From: FEN-1297 sp046705645
GTDB lineage: Bacteria > Bacteroidota > Ignavibacteria > Ignavibacteriales > Ignavibacteriaceae
Length of the DNA stretch: 64,000 nt
Assembly (NCBI GenBank): GCA_046705645.1
Contig: JBJKQE010000086.1
Coordinates: forward strand, 52,105-116,104
Direction: 5' to 3'
The notes beneath the pieces are model-generated. The model was not told where the DNA came from. It saw only the letters and a list, made by a program, of their open reading frames with translations, and searched no databases. Position numbers and translations under genes: made by a program. This document shows, piece by piece, positions 17,908 to 27,691 of this stretch (its first letter is position 1; each line of letters opens with the position of its first letter).

Positions 17908-18942
17908 CTAAATTAATTTTGAATACTGGTTTATAGATTGCTCTAACTTAAACACAAGATTTTTTTCGTACATCTCGTTTGCTCTTAACACCATATTTTT
18001 TATACCATAGATTGAACTAGATCCATGTCCTATTATTATAATTCCTTTAACACCAAGAAGCGGAATTCCACCATATTCGTTCGGATCAAATACTTTAAAA
18101 GTTTTTCTTATTGCATTTCTTGATATAGCAATCTTTATTTTGTCAAATATACTTTCATCTGCTGTTTTCTTTAACAAAGGCCTCATTATTTTGACGAATG
18201 ATTCTCCGAATTTCAAGAGGATATTACCAATAAAACCATCGCAAATTACAATATTAACCTTACCGATCAAAATATCCCTACCTTCAACATTTCCATAAAA
18301 ATTAAGTTTGGACTTGGACAACAACTCAAAAGTCTCTTTTGTCAACTTGTTCCCTTTTTCATTTTCTTCGCCCACAGAAAGTAAACCTATAGTTGGATTA
18401 CTAATTCCAAAAATTTCCTTAACATATACATTTGCTAGTATTGCATAGCCTAAAAGATGTTGCGGCTTAGAGTCGACAAAAGCACCGACATCAAAAAGAG
18501 TGGTAATTCCGGAAATGTTAGGGATGGTAGTTCCTATTGTCGGTCTTTCTATACCGGATAATCGTCCTACTAATAATGTCCCGGCAGCAGCAACTGCCCC
18601 AGTGTTACCGGCGCTTACAAAAGCATCTGCAATATTGTCTTTTACTGCTTTTGCACCGATTACTATTGAAGAATTCGGCTTATTTTTAAGTGCATTGGCA
18701 GGTGAATCGCTCATTACAATAACTTCATCTGCTTTCAATATTTTTTCTTTATCAAAATTTAATCTATTTGAAGATAGTGTGTCAAGTATTTGGTCCTCTT
18801 TACCTACTAAATACAAATCTATTTTTTTATTTTCCTCGGCAGCTTGCACTGCACCAATAACAGCATTTTGAGGGGCAAAATCACCCCCCATTGCATCTAC
18901 AACTATTCTGCATTTCGTTTTGTTAAAATCAGAGTTGTACAT
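17908..18942 (-). CDS. plsX: Phosphate acyltransferase PlsX
   Basis: The 344-residue protein carries 'IVVDAMGGDFAPQNAVIGA', 'SAGNTGAVAAAGTLLVGRL', 'DVGAFVDSKPQHL' and 'YGGIPLLGVKGIIIIGHGSS', all characteristic of PlsX. PlsX turns acyl-ACP into acyl-phosphate for phospholipid synthesis at the membrane. It lies between rpmF and fabH, the usual order. The first nine or so residues before 'CRIVVDAMGG' are not conserved. Confidence 0.96.
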   Translation of the reverse strand: MYNSDFNKTKCRIVVDAMGGDFAPQNAVIGAVQAAEENKKIDLYLVGKEDQILDTLSSNRLNFDKEKILKADEVIVMSDSPANALKNKPNSSIVIGAKAVKDNIADAFVSAGNTGAVAAAGTLLVGRLSGIERPTIGTTIPNISGITTLFDVGAFVDSKPQHLLGYAILANVYVKEIFGISNPTIGLLSVGEENEKGNKLTKETFELLSKSKLNFYGNVEGRDILIGKVNIVICDGFIGNILLKFGESFVKIMRPLLKKTADESIFDKIKIAISRNAIRKTFKVFDPNEYGGIPLLGVKGIIIIGHGSSSIYGIKNMVLRANEMYEKNLVFKLEQSINQYSKLI

Positions 18943-18963
18943 TAGAAGGATTAAATTTATAAA

Positions 18964-19143
18964 TTAGCTTTTTGGTAAAAACATTGAACGTTCATTATAG
19001 TAGCCGCAAGAAGGGCAGGCACGATGGGTTAATTTCATTTCACCGCAATTAGAACACGTGCCTAAAGCCGGTATTGTAGCTTTATAATGTGTTCTTCGTT
19101 TATCTCTTCTGCTTTTAGACCATCTGCGTTTAGGATTTGGCAT
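18964..19143 (-). CDS. rpmF: 50S ribosomal protein L32
   Basis: The 59-residue ORF reads MPNPKRRWSKSRRDKRRTH and has two CxxC pairs (Cys30/33 and Cys43/46) forming the zinc ribbon of L32, ending in FLPKS. It sits 14 bases after the yceD-like gene and 21 bases before plsX, the standard yceD-rpmF-plsX order. Confidence 0.97.
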   Translation of the reverse strand: MPNPKRRWSKSRRDKRRTHYKATIPALGTCSNCGEMKLTHRACPSCGYYNERSMFLPKS

Positions 19144-19157
19144 TATTTTCTCATCTA

Positions 19158-19664
19158 TTAGTTATTATTTATTTTATTTTTTAATTCCAGTAAAGGCAGC
19201 CATCTATCATCTATTTTGCTTTTCAGACAATTACAGCTACCTTCGTTTAAATTCTTACCGCATTTGGGGCATAATCCCCTACAGTCTTCCTTACATAATT
19301 TTTTCATAGGAATTGAAAGTAAAACATAATCACGGACATCATTATCAATATTTATTTTATCTTCATCTAAAGATAAATAAGTTAAATTAATTGACCTGCT
19401 GTTTTCCTCTTCCGCGCCAAACATATATACAACTCTATAATTATTTGTCAGTTTGGAATTATAAATCCTATTACATCTATCACAATTAAAACTGGCATCA
19501 ATAGAGAGTTTAGCATCCAATATAATTTGATTGTGCGATTTACTTAACTGAACATCGACATGTAGATTTTTTATAAACGGCTCATCTAATCCCAGATCGC
19601 TTATATCATCATCAAATACATAATTATGAATGCCATCACTAAGATTAGAAATCTTAATATTCAT
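19158..19664 (-). CDS. yceD: YceD/DUF177 family protein
   Basis: This 168-residue protein has the DUF177 body (FNCDRCNRIYNSKL in the middle) and a C-terminal cysteine-rich tail 'CKEDCRGLCPKCGKNLNEGS' plus CNC that probably binds zinc. YceD homologues are linked to 23S rRNA accumulation in some bacteria and almost always precede rpmF, as here. It is the first gene of the minus-strand fatty-acid operon. Confidence 0.88.
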   Translation of the reverse strand: MNIKISNLSDGIHNYVFDDDISDLGLDEPFIKNLHVDVQLSKSHNQIILDAKLSIDASFNCDRCNRIYNSKLTNNYRVVYMFGAEEENSRSINLTYLSLDEDKINIDNDVRDYVLLSIPMKKLCKEDCRGLCPKCGKNLNEGSCNCLKSKIDDRWLPLLELKNKINNN

Positions 19665-19783
19665 CGCATTTTCTCAAAAAGATGCAAAAAACAAGCCAAA
19701 ATATAGAGATACTTTCCAAGATAGTCAAATAAGTCGTGACTTTTAATATCTTTATAAAATTGAATCTTTATTTAATTATAATA

Positions 19784-19798
19784 AATGCCCCAGGCATT
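19784..19798. repeat. Short perfect inverted repeat in a divergent promoter region
   Basis: AATGCC (19784-19789) and GGCATT (19793-19798) are perfect inverse copies around CCA. The site lies in the 265-base space between the divergent yceD operon and the ABC transporter genes. It could be an operator, but a 15-base palindrome may also be chance. Confidence 0.3.
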
Positions 19799-19929
19799 AA
19801 TGGCAAATAAAGATAATTACTAAAGTAACCTCTATATAATAATTTATCTTCAGGTTTTCTTTATATTGAAGCACAAAATATTTTTTTTTACAAAATTTAA
19901 TATAATAGTATTAAAAGGATTTCCCTTTC

Positions 19930-20832
19930 ATGCTTATTGTTGAAAATTTAACAAAAGTATTTAATGATGTTACTGCAGTCGACAATATTTCTTTTAATGT
20001 TAATCCCGGTAAAATTTTCGGTCTGCTAGGACCAAACGGCGCCGGAAAAACTACTACAATAAGAACCGTACTGAATATCATAAAACCTACCTCAGGCAAA
20101 ATTCTATTTGACGGCAAATCAATTACTCACGAATTTTTTAACATTATAGGTTATTTACCCGAAGAACGCGGACTATATAAAAAAAGTAAAGTGATAGACG
20201 TCATTTTATATTTTGCCGAACTGAAAAAAATGAGCAAGAAGAAAGCTGAAGAAGAAGCCGTTTTATGGTTGCAAAAACTGGGAATTGAAAATTATAAATC
20301 AAAAAAGATTGAAGAACTATCCAAAGGCAACCAGCAAAAAGTTCAATTTATTACGGCGGTAATTCATGATCCGAAATTATTGATTTTGGATGAACCATTC
20401 AGCGGATTTGACCCGATTAACCAGCAGCTTGTTAAGGAATTGCTTTTAGGTTTTGTAAATTCCGGTAAAGTAATTATGCTTTCCACTCATCAAATGGAAA
20501 CAGTTGAAAAATTATGTACCGATATACTCCTATTAAACGAAGGGAAAGAAGTCTGCAGCGGTAATTTATCTCAAATTAAAAAGGATTTCGGCGGCAACCA
20601 TATTAAAGTAGAATATATGGGCAACGGATCAATCTTAAAAAACCTGCCAAATATCATTCATATTGATAATTACAGCAACTACGCTGAAATTCAACTTGAA
20701 GATAATATTCAACCTTATGAGTTTCTTAGAAATATTGTTGATAAAATTAAGGTTACTCATTTTTCAGTAATAGAACCGACACTAAACAAAATTTTTATTG
20801 ATGTAATTAAACAAAGCGTTAAACAGGGCTGA
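19930..20832 (+). CDS. ABC transporter ATP-binding protein (NatA-like)
   Basis: The 300-residue ATPase has Walker A 'GLLGPNGAGKTTTIRTVL', the signature 'ELSKGNQQKVQF', Walker B 'LLILDEPFSGFDP' and the switch His in 'MLSTHQMETVEKL'. The C-terminal extension of about 80 residues resembles the NatA/DrrA branch that pairs with ABC-2 permeases. The ribosome site AAAAGGA is close upstream of the ATG. It shares one base with the next gene, its permease. Confidence 0.93.
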   Translation: MLIVENLTKVFNDVTAVDNISFNVNPGKIFGLLGPNGAGKTTTIRTVLNIIKPTSGKILFDGKSITHEFFNIIGYLPEERGLYKKSKVIDVILYFAELKKMSKKKAEEEAVLWLQKLGIENYKSKKIEELSKGNQQKVQFITAVIHDPKLLILDEPFSGFDPINQQLVKELLLGFVNSGKVIMLSTHQMETVEKLCTDILLLNEGKEVCSGNLSQIKKDFGGNHIKVEYMGNGSILKNLPNIIHIDNYSNYAEIQLEDNIQPYEFLRNIVDKIKVTHFSVIEPTLNKIFIDVIKQSVKQG

Positions 20833-22076
20833 TGAAAAAAGCTTTAATCGTTGCAAAGTGGGAATTTATAGAAAAAGTTAAAACTAAAACTTTTATAATA
20901 TCCTTAATATTAACTCCGGCTATAATAATAGCATTTGCTATTACACCGGCAATTTTAACCAATCAGGGGAATTCATCCACACAAGCGATAGGAATAGTTG
21001 ATACATCAGGTATATTTTTTCATCCTTTGAATAATACTCTTTCTAAATTTAAAATTCATAATGAACAGCCCGAATACTTATTAGTCAACTTAGTAGGTAA
21101 AGAAAAAAATCTAACAAAAATAATCGACAGGGCAAATTTATATACCTTAACCGGAAAGATTGAGGGATATCTATTAATAAATTCCGGCGGGACCGATACG
21201 GTTAAAGCGGAATTTAGACATAAAAGCTCTGATATTACATACGATTTAGGCACTTTAGAAGATGCATTTAATGAAGTTAGAATCAACCTGGCATTATCCA
21301 AAGAAGGATTAAACTATAAAAAGACTAAAGTTATTTCATCAATTGTAGATATCAAAAATATAGAGATAGACAAAGAAAATGGAAGAGTAAAATCTCAATT
21401 TTTAGTTTTGTTTTTTACGTCTTTTATTTACATCATTTTGTTAATGATGATGATTTTGTCTTCAGGCGGTATGCTGATAAGAAGTTTGGTAGAAGAAAAG
21501 TCTAATAGATTAATTGAGATTCTTGTTTCCAGTTGTTCGCCGGATGAGTTATTAACCGGCAAAGTTATTGGATTAAGCTCTCTCGGCATTACACAGGTCT
21601 TAATCTGGACTTTAATAGGATTAGTGCTCGTGGTATTTAATGTAATTCCTTCGCAAGTATTTAGTAATATTATAGCAATTCTGGTTTACTTTGCTCTAGG
21701 ATTTATTTTTTACACATCTATTTTTGTAGGTCTGGGATCCATTGTTACTACCGAACAGGAAGCACAGCAAATTACAAGCTATCTTAGTCTCATCCTTGTT
21801 ATGCCGATTGTTCTTACAATACCTGCAATGGAAAATCCGGGCTCTTTATTGGTTCAGATACTATCATATATTCCATTTACAATTCCGTCGATAATGATAT
21901 TAAGATTCAATATTGGTACTGTTCCCATAGTTGATATAATTACATCATCAATTATAATGATTATTTCTACCTATTTATTTGTTATCATCGCAGCAAAAAT
22001 ATTCCGTATAGGTGTGCTTTCTTATGGAAAGCGCCCTTCTTTTAAAGAATTGATTTCCTGGATAAAAGAAGATTAG
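20832..22076 (+). CDS. ABC-2 type permease (NatB-like)
   Basis: This 414-residue protein has one N-terminal membrane helix (about 20-42, after 'AKWEFIEKVKTKTFIISLIL'). A large extracytoplasmic domain follows to about residue 190, then five or six helices with the conserved 'LVEEKSNRLIEILVSSCSPDELL-GK' loop of NatB/ABC-2 exporters. With the ATPase just upstream it would form an efflux pump. Substrates of this branch range from sodium to drugs and cannot be predicted here. Confidence 0.9.
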   Translation: MKKALIVAKWEFIEKVKTKTFIISLILTPAIIIAFAITPAILTNQGNSSTQAIGIVDTSGIFFHPLNNTLSKFKIHNEQPEYLLVNLVGKEKNLTKIIDRANLYTLTGKIEGYLLINSGGTDTVKAEFRHKSSDITYDLGTLEDAFNEVRINLALSKEGLNYKKTKVISSIVDIKNIEIDKENGRVKSQFLVLFFTSFIYIILLMMMILSSGGMLIRSLVEEKSNRLIEILVSSCSPDELLTGKVIGLSSLGITQVLIWTLIGLVLVVFNVIPSQVFSNIIAILVYFALGFIFYTSIFVGLGSIVTTEQEAQQITSYLSLILVMPIVLTIPAMENPGSLLVQILSYIPFTIPSIMILRFNIGTVPIVDIITSSIIMIISTYLFVIIAAKIFRIGVLSYGKRPSFKELISWIKED

Positions 22077-22216
22077 ATAAGAGGTTTATATTTTAGATCA
22101 TTCAACCTTTTTAATATAAAAGCATTTTGTTTGTTCCTTATACCTAATTGAATTTGGGATTTTTTAAAACCTTATTTAACCGAAAATTTTTTAAATAAAT
22201 ATTAAGAATTAAACTA

Positions 22217-23170
22217 ATGCTCTATTTCGCTTCCGCAATAGCCGCAATAATACCGATGGGAATTTACCTATTCATCATTTGGAAGTTCGATAGATATGAT
22301 CGAGAACCTTTCGGGTTAGTATTACAAAATTACTTATGGGGTGCTTTAGGAGCAATATTTTTTGCAATTATCGGAAGCGGTATTATTACTTTCGCCCTTT
22401 CATTATTGATCCATGATAAAGTTCAGCTTGAACACGCGGAAACAATATTTATAGCACCGTTTGTGGAAGAAATTACAAAAGGCATGTTCCTTCTGATTAC
22501 ATTCTCAAATAAAAAATTTGACAATATGACTGATGGTATTGTCTATGGCGGAGCAATCGGATTAGGCTTCGGTATGACTGAAAATTTTCTTTATTTTATA
22601 GCCTTCGGAACTACACCGGCTGCATGGCTTACAATAGTTGCAATAAGAACTTTATTTTCCGGTGTAATGCATTGTGTTGCAACTGCAACTTTCGGAGCAT
22701 TTTTAGGGTACGCAAAGTTTAAGAATTTCTTTTATAAAATCATCTTCCCTTTTGTAGGATTAGCTATTGCTATGTTTATTCATTTTGCCTGGAATTTCAG
22801 CGTAAGTTTCCAGGTCACTACAATACTCGGTTTTGCATTTATGATCTTCACCGTAGTGATTTTCATAATTGTATTTTCAGTTGCCGTTTCAAACGAAAGA
22901 AAGATAATTTATAATGAACTAATGGAAGAAGCTGTTGAAGGGACAATACCAATTGATCATTTGGAATATTTAAATTCCTCTAAAAGAAATAAGCTGGGCT
23001 GGGTTGATGAAAGCATCAGGAAATTATATATTAGGGCAGCAACTACTTTAGCATTTAGAAAAATGGAATTAAAAAATTCTTCAGGTTCAAGTAAAGAATT
23101 TTATAATAAGGATGTTGAATATTACAGGGTTTTCATACATAACTTACTTGCACAAAATCATTTAAACTAA
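22217..23170 (+). CDS. PrsW-like intramembrane metalloprotease
   Basis: The 317-residue polytopic protein contains 'APFVEEITKGMFLL', 'GIVYGGAIGLGFGMTENFLY', 'RTLFSGVMHCVATATFGAFLGY' and 'IHFAWNF'. The glutamate pair and histidines on separate helices are the metal-site signature of the PrsW/CAAX-protease superfamily. PrsW in Bacillus cuts an anti-sigma factor, but the substrate here is unknown. A cytoplasmic tail of roughly 90 residues follows the last helix. It stands 140 bases after the ABC permease and 4 bases before the next gene. Confidence 0.85.
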   Translation: MLYFASAIAAIIPMGIYLFIIWKFDRYDREPFGLVLQNYLWGALGAIFFAIIGSGIITFALSLLIHDKVQLEHAETIFIAPFVEEITKGMFLLITFSNKKFDNMTDGIVYGGAIGLGFGMTENFLYFIAFGTTPAAWLTIVAIRTLFSGVMHCVATATFGAFLGYAKFKNFFYKIIFPFVGLAIAMFIHFAWNFSVSFQVTTILGFAFMIFTVVIFIIVFSVAVSNERKIIYNELMEEAVEGTIPIDHLEYLNSSKRNKLGWVDESIRKLYIRAATTLAFRKMELKNSSGSSKEFYNKDVEYYRVFIHNLLAQNHLN

Positions 23171-23174
23171 ATTT

Positions 23175-23873
23175 ATGAAACCATATTCTTCCATTTACCT
23201 TATCGCTTTTTCACCTCAGTTTAATTGTGATGCTGTGCCTCTATTTGAATCTTTTAGTAAAGATAATTCTTGTCATTTATATTCTGCTCTTACATTAAAT
23301 CATAAGGAAGTTTTAACTTCTTTTTTAAACAACAATAATATTACTTATTGCTTTGATGAACGTGATAAAGAGTTTTTACCTGTTGAATTTAGAAACTTTC
23401 AAGCGAATATAATGTTTTTTGATACCTTAAACATGTCCAATTTTCTAAAAATACTTTCCGAGAAATATTTTGGGAAAAACAATAAAAACTTATTAATATT
23501 CTCTAATTCAATCGGGATGAGGGAGACCGATATTCAAAGAGCATTAAATCTTCTGACGATTGATGATGAAGCTGTAGTTATCGGCAGGGCTAATAATAAT
23601 AAATCCGTATTTATAGGCTTTAATTCTTTTAATCACGATCTATTTACTAATATTAATTGGAACAATATCAACTTTGACAGCCTGCTTGCTAAGGTAAATA
23701 AACATGAAAATTTTGTCCATGTTCTGGGTAATTTCATGTATATCGATAAGATAGATGACTTCAGAAATTTATATTCTGAACTATCCAAAAAAGAAAGCCT
23801 TTCTTATTGCAGTCCCATTATGCATGAAAAATTTACTAACTTATTTATAGAGTATAAGGATTTATTAAAGTGA
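23175..23873 (+). CDS. Degenerate DUF2064-like GT-A fold protein
   Basis: This is a 232-residue cytoplasmic protein without clear motifs. Its middle part ('NLLIFSNSIGMRETDIQRAL', 'DDEAVVIGRANNNKSVFIGF', 'DLFTNINWNN') aligns by eye with the 'GxDxPxL... AxxxLxxxDxVxGPxxDGGYxLxGL' core of DUF2064 nucleotidyltransferase-like proteins. However, the acidic and glycine residues of the nucleotide and metal site are missing (SNSIG for GTDSP, NNNKSVF for EDGGYYL). It may have kept the fold and lost the chemistry. It overlaps nadD by four bases (GTGA). Confidence 0.5.
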   Translation: MKPYSSIYLIAFSPQFNCDAVPLFESFSKDNSCHLYSALTLNHKEVLTSFLNNNNITYCFDERDKEFLPVEFRNFQANIMFFDTLNMSNFLKILSEKYFGKNNKNLLIFSNSIGMRETDIQRALNLLTIDDEAVVIGRANNNKSVFIGFNSFNHDLFTNINWNNINFDSLLAKVNKHENFVHVLGNFMYIDKIDDFRNLYSELSKKESLSYCSPIMHEKFTNLFIEYKDLLK

Positions 23874-24457
23874 AAGCTGTTGGAATTCTAGGCGGGACTT
23901 TTGATCCGATACATTTAGGCCATTTGATTACTGCCCGGGCTGTTCGGGAAATTCGTAAACTTGATAAAATTATTTTTGTTCCTGCTTTTATTTCACCATT
24001 TAAAAAAAATAATCGAACTGCAGAAGCACTGCACAGATTAAAAATGGTTCAACTTTCTATTGAAGGGATTCCTTATTTCGATTGTTCCGATATCGAAATA
24101 AAAAGAGAAAATATATCCTATACTATCGATACTTTAAGAAAGATGAAAGAGCATTATAAAAATTTAGAATTAATAATAGGATTTGATAACATAATTGATT
24201 TCAGCAAATGGAAGAAACCGGATTCGATTTTAGAAATTGCCAAAATTGTTGTTTTAAAAAGAGAGGCTTCAAATGAACCGGCAGATAAAGATAAGTATTT
24301 CAACTCAGCAGAATTCGTAGAAACTCCGATAATAGAGATCAGCTCAAGCGAAATTAGGAGAAGAGTGGCGAATAATTCAACAATAGATTTTCTTGTTCCT
24401 GAAAAAGTTAAAAAATATATTTTTAAAAATAATTTATATATGGAGAAAAATACTTGA
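23870..24457 (+). CDS. nadD: Nicotinate-nucleotide adenylyltransferase
   Basis: The 195-residue enzyme has the nucleotidyltransferase signature 'GGTFDPIHLGHLI' at the N-terminus and 'ISSSEIRRRVANN' near the C-terminus, with the NadD-type 'LIIGFDNIIDFSKWKKPDSIL'. It makes nicotinate adenine dinucleotide in NAD synthesis. It starts at GTG overlapping the previous stop, and its own stop overlaps the TTG start of the next gene. The three genes are therefore coupled. Confidence 0.93.
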   Translation: MKAVGILGGTFDPIHLGHLITARAVREIRKLDKIIFVPAFISPFKKNNRTAEALHRLKMVQLSIEGIPYFDCSDIEIKRENISYTIDTLRKMKEHYKNLELIIGFDNIIDFSKWKKPDSILEIAKIVVLKREASNEPADKDKYFNSAEFVETPIIEISSSEIRRRVANNSTIDFLVPEKVKKYIFKNNLYMEKNT

Positions 24458-25374
24458 AAATACTAGTAACCGGCGGTGCAGGATTTATCGCATCTCATAT
24501 TACGGATGCATTTATAAAAAGCGGACATGAAGTATTTGTGCTAGATAATTTACTCACCGGCTTTGAAAGAAATATAAATCCAAAAGCAAAATTTATAAAA
24601 GCCGATATCTGCGATTTGGAATTAGATAAATTATTCGAGTTAGAAAAGTTCGATGTTGTAAATCATCATGCAGCCCAGATGGATGTAAGACGTTCAGTAG
24701 CAGATCCTGCTTTTGATGCAAATACAAATATATTGGGAACAATTAATCTTTTACAAAACTGTGTGAAAACCGGAGTAAAGAAATTTATGTTTGCATCTAC
24801 AGGCGGAGCTGTTTACGGAGAACAGAATTACTTTCCGGCCGATGAAAACCATCCTACTTCCCCACTATCGCCTTATGGAATATCCAAGTTAACAGTTGAG
24901 AAATATTTATATTTTTATCATATACAATATAAATTGAATTACAGCATTTTGCGTTATGCAAATATTTACGGACCAAGACAAAACTCTGCAGGTGAAGCGG
25001 GTGTGGTCGCAATTTTTACAAACAAATTGTTAAAAAAAGAACAGCCTATTATTAACGGAACCGGAATGCAGACTCGAGACTACGTTTATGTCGGTGATGT
25101 TGTAAAAGCAAATCTTTTAGCATTCGATGATAAAAGTAACGATATTTATAATGTAGGCACCGGGAAGGAAACAAATGTAAACGAAATATTTAATTTGTTA
25201 AATAATATTATCGGCAACGGACAAAATGAAAAGCATGGGCCAGCCGCACCCGGTGAACAAATGCGAAGTGTAATAACTTCTGAAAAATTATTTAAAAAAT
25301 TCGGATGGAAGCCTTCTACTACTTTGGAAGAAGGATTGCATGAAACAGTAGAATTCTTTAAAAATCGCAAATAA
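24454..25374 (+). CDS. NAD-dependent sugar epimerase/dehydratase (UDP-glucose 4-epimerase-like)
   Basis: This 306-residue extended SDR starts at TTG (TTGA overlap with nadD). It has 'ILVTGGAGFIASHITDAF' for NAD binding, 'NHHAAQMDVRRSVADP', 'ASTGGAVYGEQ' and the catalytic 'YGISKLTVEKY'. The 'HHAAQxDVRxSV' and 'GxGxQTRDYVYVxDVV' strings match the GalE-like group often annotated as UDP-glucose/UDP-GlcNAc 4-epimerase. The exact substrate cannot be set. It may feed surface polysaccharide synthesis. Confidence 0.85.
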   Translation: MKILVTGGAGFIASHITDAFIKSGHEVFVLDNLLTGFERNINPKAKFIKADICDLELDKLFELEKFDVVNHHAAQMDVRRSVADPAFDANTNILGTINLLQNCVKTGVKKFMFASTGGAVYGEQNYFPADENHPTSPLSPYGISKLTVEKYLYFYHIQYKLNYSILRYANIYGPRQNSAGEAGVVAIFTNKLLKKEQPIINGTGMQTRDYVYVGDVVKANLLAFDDKSNDIYNVGTGKETNVNEIFNLLNNIIGNGQNEKHGPAAPGEQMRSVITSEKLFKKFGWKPSTTLEEGLHETVEFFKNRK

Positions 25375-25403
25375 AAATTGCTTAAATTGATATATGCATT
25401 CAA

Positions 25404-26357
25404 ATGGTTGATGATATATTTATAGAAAATATATTTAGAAATGACAGAAGAACCGTTGCGCGTTCTATTTCTATTGTTGAATCCGATAATTCAATGGCAA
25501 CTGAATTATTAAAAAAAGTGTACGGCAAAGTTGGAAATGCTTTTCGCATTGGTATAACAGGTCCTCCAGGTGCAGGCAAAAGTACAATTACAAATCAATT
25601 GACAAAATTATACAGGAGTAAGGGTAAAAGAGTAGGAATTATAGCTGTAGATCCAACTAGTCCGTTTACCGGAGGAGCCTTATTAGGTGATAGAATTCGA
25701 ATGAATGAAATCGGACAGGATGAAGGAGTTTTTATTAGAAGCATGGCAACCCGCGGCAGCCTTGGCGGTTTAAGTAAAAAAGCAAATGACGCCGCTGATA
25801 TCTTAGATGTTGCCGGTTATGATTATATTATAATGGAAACTGTGGGCGTAGGCCAGTCCGAACTGGATATTGCTCAAGCTTCCGATACTACAGTTGTTGT
25901 TCTGGTCCCTGAGTCAGGCGATGCAGTTCAGGCTATGAAAGCAGGATTAATGGAAATCGCAGATTTATTTGTAATTAATAAAAGCGATAGACCAGGAGCC
26001 CAGCAAGCGGTAACCGCCGTTAAAACTATTCTAATGATGAGAGACCATGATGAAAAATCATGGATACCTAATATTGTGAACACTGTAGCAATTGAAAATA
26101 AAGGGATTGTCGAATTAGCTGAAGAAATAAATCGGCATCATAAATTTCTTGATATTACCGGTAAATTTTTAAAGAGCAGAGAACAAAGAACCAAAACTAG
26201 AATTAAGGAAATTGTGGAAGATAGAATTAGAAAAAAATTATGGAACGAAGCCGGGAAAGATTCGCTTAACTCCTCTCTTAATAAAGTCATTCTTGGAAAT
26301 CTTTCTCCATATCACATCGCAGAAGAAATTATAGAAAATTTTAAGAATCAGCTTTAA
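25404..26357 (+). CDS. meaB: Methylmalonyl-CoA mutase-associated GTPase MeaB
   Basis: The 317-residue G3E GTPase has Walker A 'GITGPPGAGKSTITNQL', 'VDPTSPFTGGALLGDRIRM', 'METVGVGQSE' and the base-recognition 'FVINKSDRPGA'. MeaB loads and protects adenosylcobalamin in methylmalonyl-CoA mutase. The mutase genes are not in the window, but the next two genes act in the same acyl-CoA area. Confidence 0.93.
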   Translation: MVDDIFIENIFRNDRRTVARSISIVESDNSMATELLKKVYGKVGNAFRIGITGPPGAGKSTITNQLTKLYRSKGKRVGIIAVDPTSPFTGGALLGDRIRMNEIGQDEGVFIRSMATRGSLGGLSKKANDAADILDVAGYDYIIMETVGVGQSELDIAQASDTTVVVLVPESGDAVQAMKAGLMEIADLFVINKSDRPGAQQAVTAVKTILMMRDHDEKSWIPNIVNTVAIENKGIVELAEEINRHHKFLDITGKFLKSREQRTKTRIKEIVEDRIRKKLWNEAGKDSLNSSLNKVILGNLSPYHIAEEIIENFKNQL

Positions 26358-26474
26358 TTTATGTTTTAAGATAAAATTTTTTCAGCAATTAAGATTCAAA
26401 AAATCTTTTATTGCACTTGGATTGTACCGGTAACAAGCCGGGTATTATATTTAAAAATATTGAAAGGAAATCCA

Positions 26475-27638
26475 ATGGAAATTATGGAAAGCCCATTCTT
26501 ATGTGAACTGAATGAAAATCAATTGATCATTCGTGATACCATTCGTGATTTTGCTGAAAAAAATATCATGCCTGTTGTAATGGAATACGATGAATCCCAA
26601 AAATTCCCGACAGAAATTATTAAACAACTCGGTGATCTGGGATTTCTCGGTATTGTTATTCCGGAGAAATATGGAGGTGCCGGACTCGGGTATCAGGAAT
26701 TTGCAATTATAATTGAAGAGCTTGCAAAGGTTGATCCTTCAATTGCACTTTCGGTAGCAGCGCATAACGGTTTATGCACTAATCATATATATAGATTCGG
26801 AAATGAAGAACAGAGAGAAAAATATCTCCCGGATCTCGCTTCTGGAAAAAAAATCGGTGCATGGGGATTAACGGAACCGTCCTCCGGAAGTGACGCTGCC
26901 GGTTTAAAAACTACTGCAGATAAAAAAGGTGATTATTATATTTTAAACGGCAGTAAAAATTTTATTACGCATGGTACTGTCGGAGAAACAGCTGTAATTA
27001 TGGCTATAACTGATAAAGGGAAAGGTAAAAAAGGAATTTCAGCTTTTATACTGGAAAAAGGAATGGAAGGATTTATTGCCGGCAAAAAAGAAAATAAGTT
27101 GGGGATGAGAGCAAGCGATACTACCCAGCTTGCATTTGATAATTGTAAAGTACCTTCTAATAACTTAATTGGAAATGAAGGAGAAGGTTTCATTCAGGCA
27201 ATGCAAATATTGGAAGGCGGTAGAATTTCAATAGCTGCACTAAGTGTTGGTTTGGCTCAAGGCGCACTGAATGCTGCGTTAAAATACAGTAAAGAAAGAA
27301 AACAATTTGGAAAAGAATTAAGCGAGTTCCAAGCTATTCAATTTAAATTATCCGATTTGCTCACCGGTATAGAAGCGGCAAGATTATTGACTTATCGTGC
27401 TGCCAATATGAAAGACAAAGGCTTGCCGAATAAAAAAGAAGCGGCAATGGCGAAATTATATGCAAGTGAGGTTGCAGAAAAAGCCGCAAGCGAGGCTGTA
27501 CAAATACTCGGCGGTTACGGATTTATTAAGGACTATCCGGTAGAAAAATTTTACCGCGACGTTAAGCTTTTAACAATTGGAGAAGGTACATCTGAAATCC
27601 AAAGAATTGTAATAGCAAAAGAATTATTGGAATCTTAA
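26475..27638 (+). CDS. Acyl-CoA dehydrogenase (short-chain type)
   Basis: The protein is 387 residues when started from the ATG at 26475, which follows AAAGGAA at a normal distance. An in-frame TTG at 26460 overlaps that ribosome site and is less likely. It has the FAD-fold signatures 'GAWGLTEPSSGSDAAGLKTTA', 'GYGFIKDYPVEKFYRDVKLL' and 'IGEGTSEIQRIVIAKEL', the last with the catalytic-base Glu of short-chain/butyryl-CoA dehydrogenases. It oxidises an acyl-CoA to the 2-enoyl-CoA and passes electrons to ETF. Branched-chain or short-chain substrates are likely given its neighbours. Confidence 0.92.
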   Translation: MEIMESPFLCELNENQLIIRDTIRDFAEKNIMPVVMEYDESQKFPTEIIKQLGDLGFLGIVIPEKYGGAGLGYQEFAIIIEELAKVDPSIALSVAAHNGLCTNHIYRFGNEEQREKYLPDLASGKKIGAWGLTEPSSGSDAAGLKTTADKKGDYYILNGSKNFITHGTVGETAVIMAITDKGKGKKGISAFILEKGMEGFIAGKKENKLGMRASDTTQLAFDNCKVPSNNLIGNEGEGFIQAMQILEGGRISIAALSVGLAQGALNAALKYSKERKQFGKELSEFQAIQFKLSDLLTGIEAARLLTYRAANMKDKGLPNKKEAAMAKLYASEVAEKAASEAVQILGGYGFIKDYPVEKFYRDVKLLTIGEGTSEIQRIVIAKELLES

Positions 27639-27691
27639 TTAAATTAGACAATTATATTTAAATTTTTAATTCTTAAATATTCTTTAATTAT

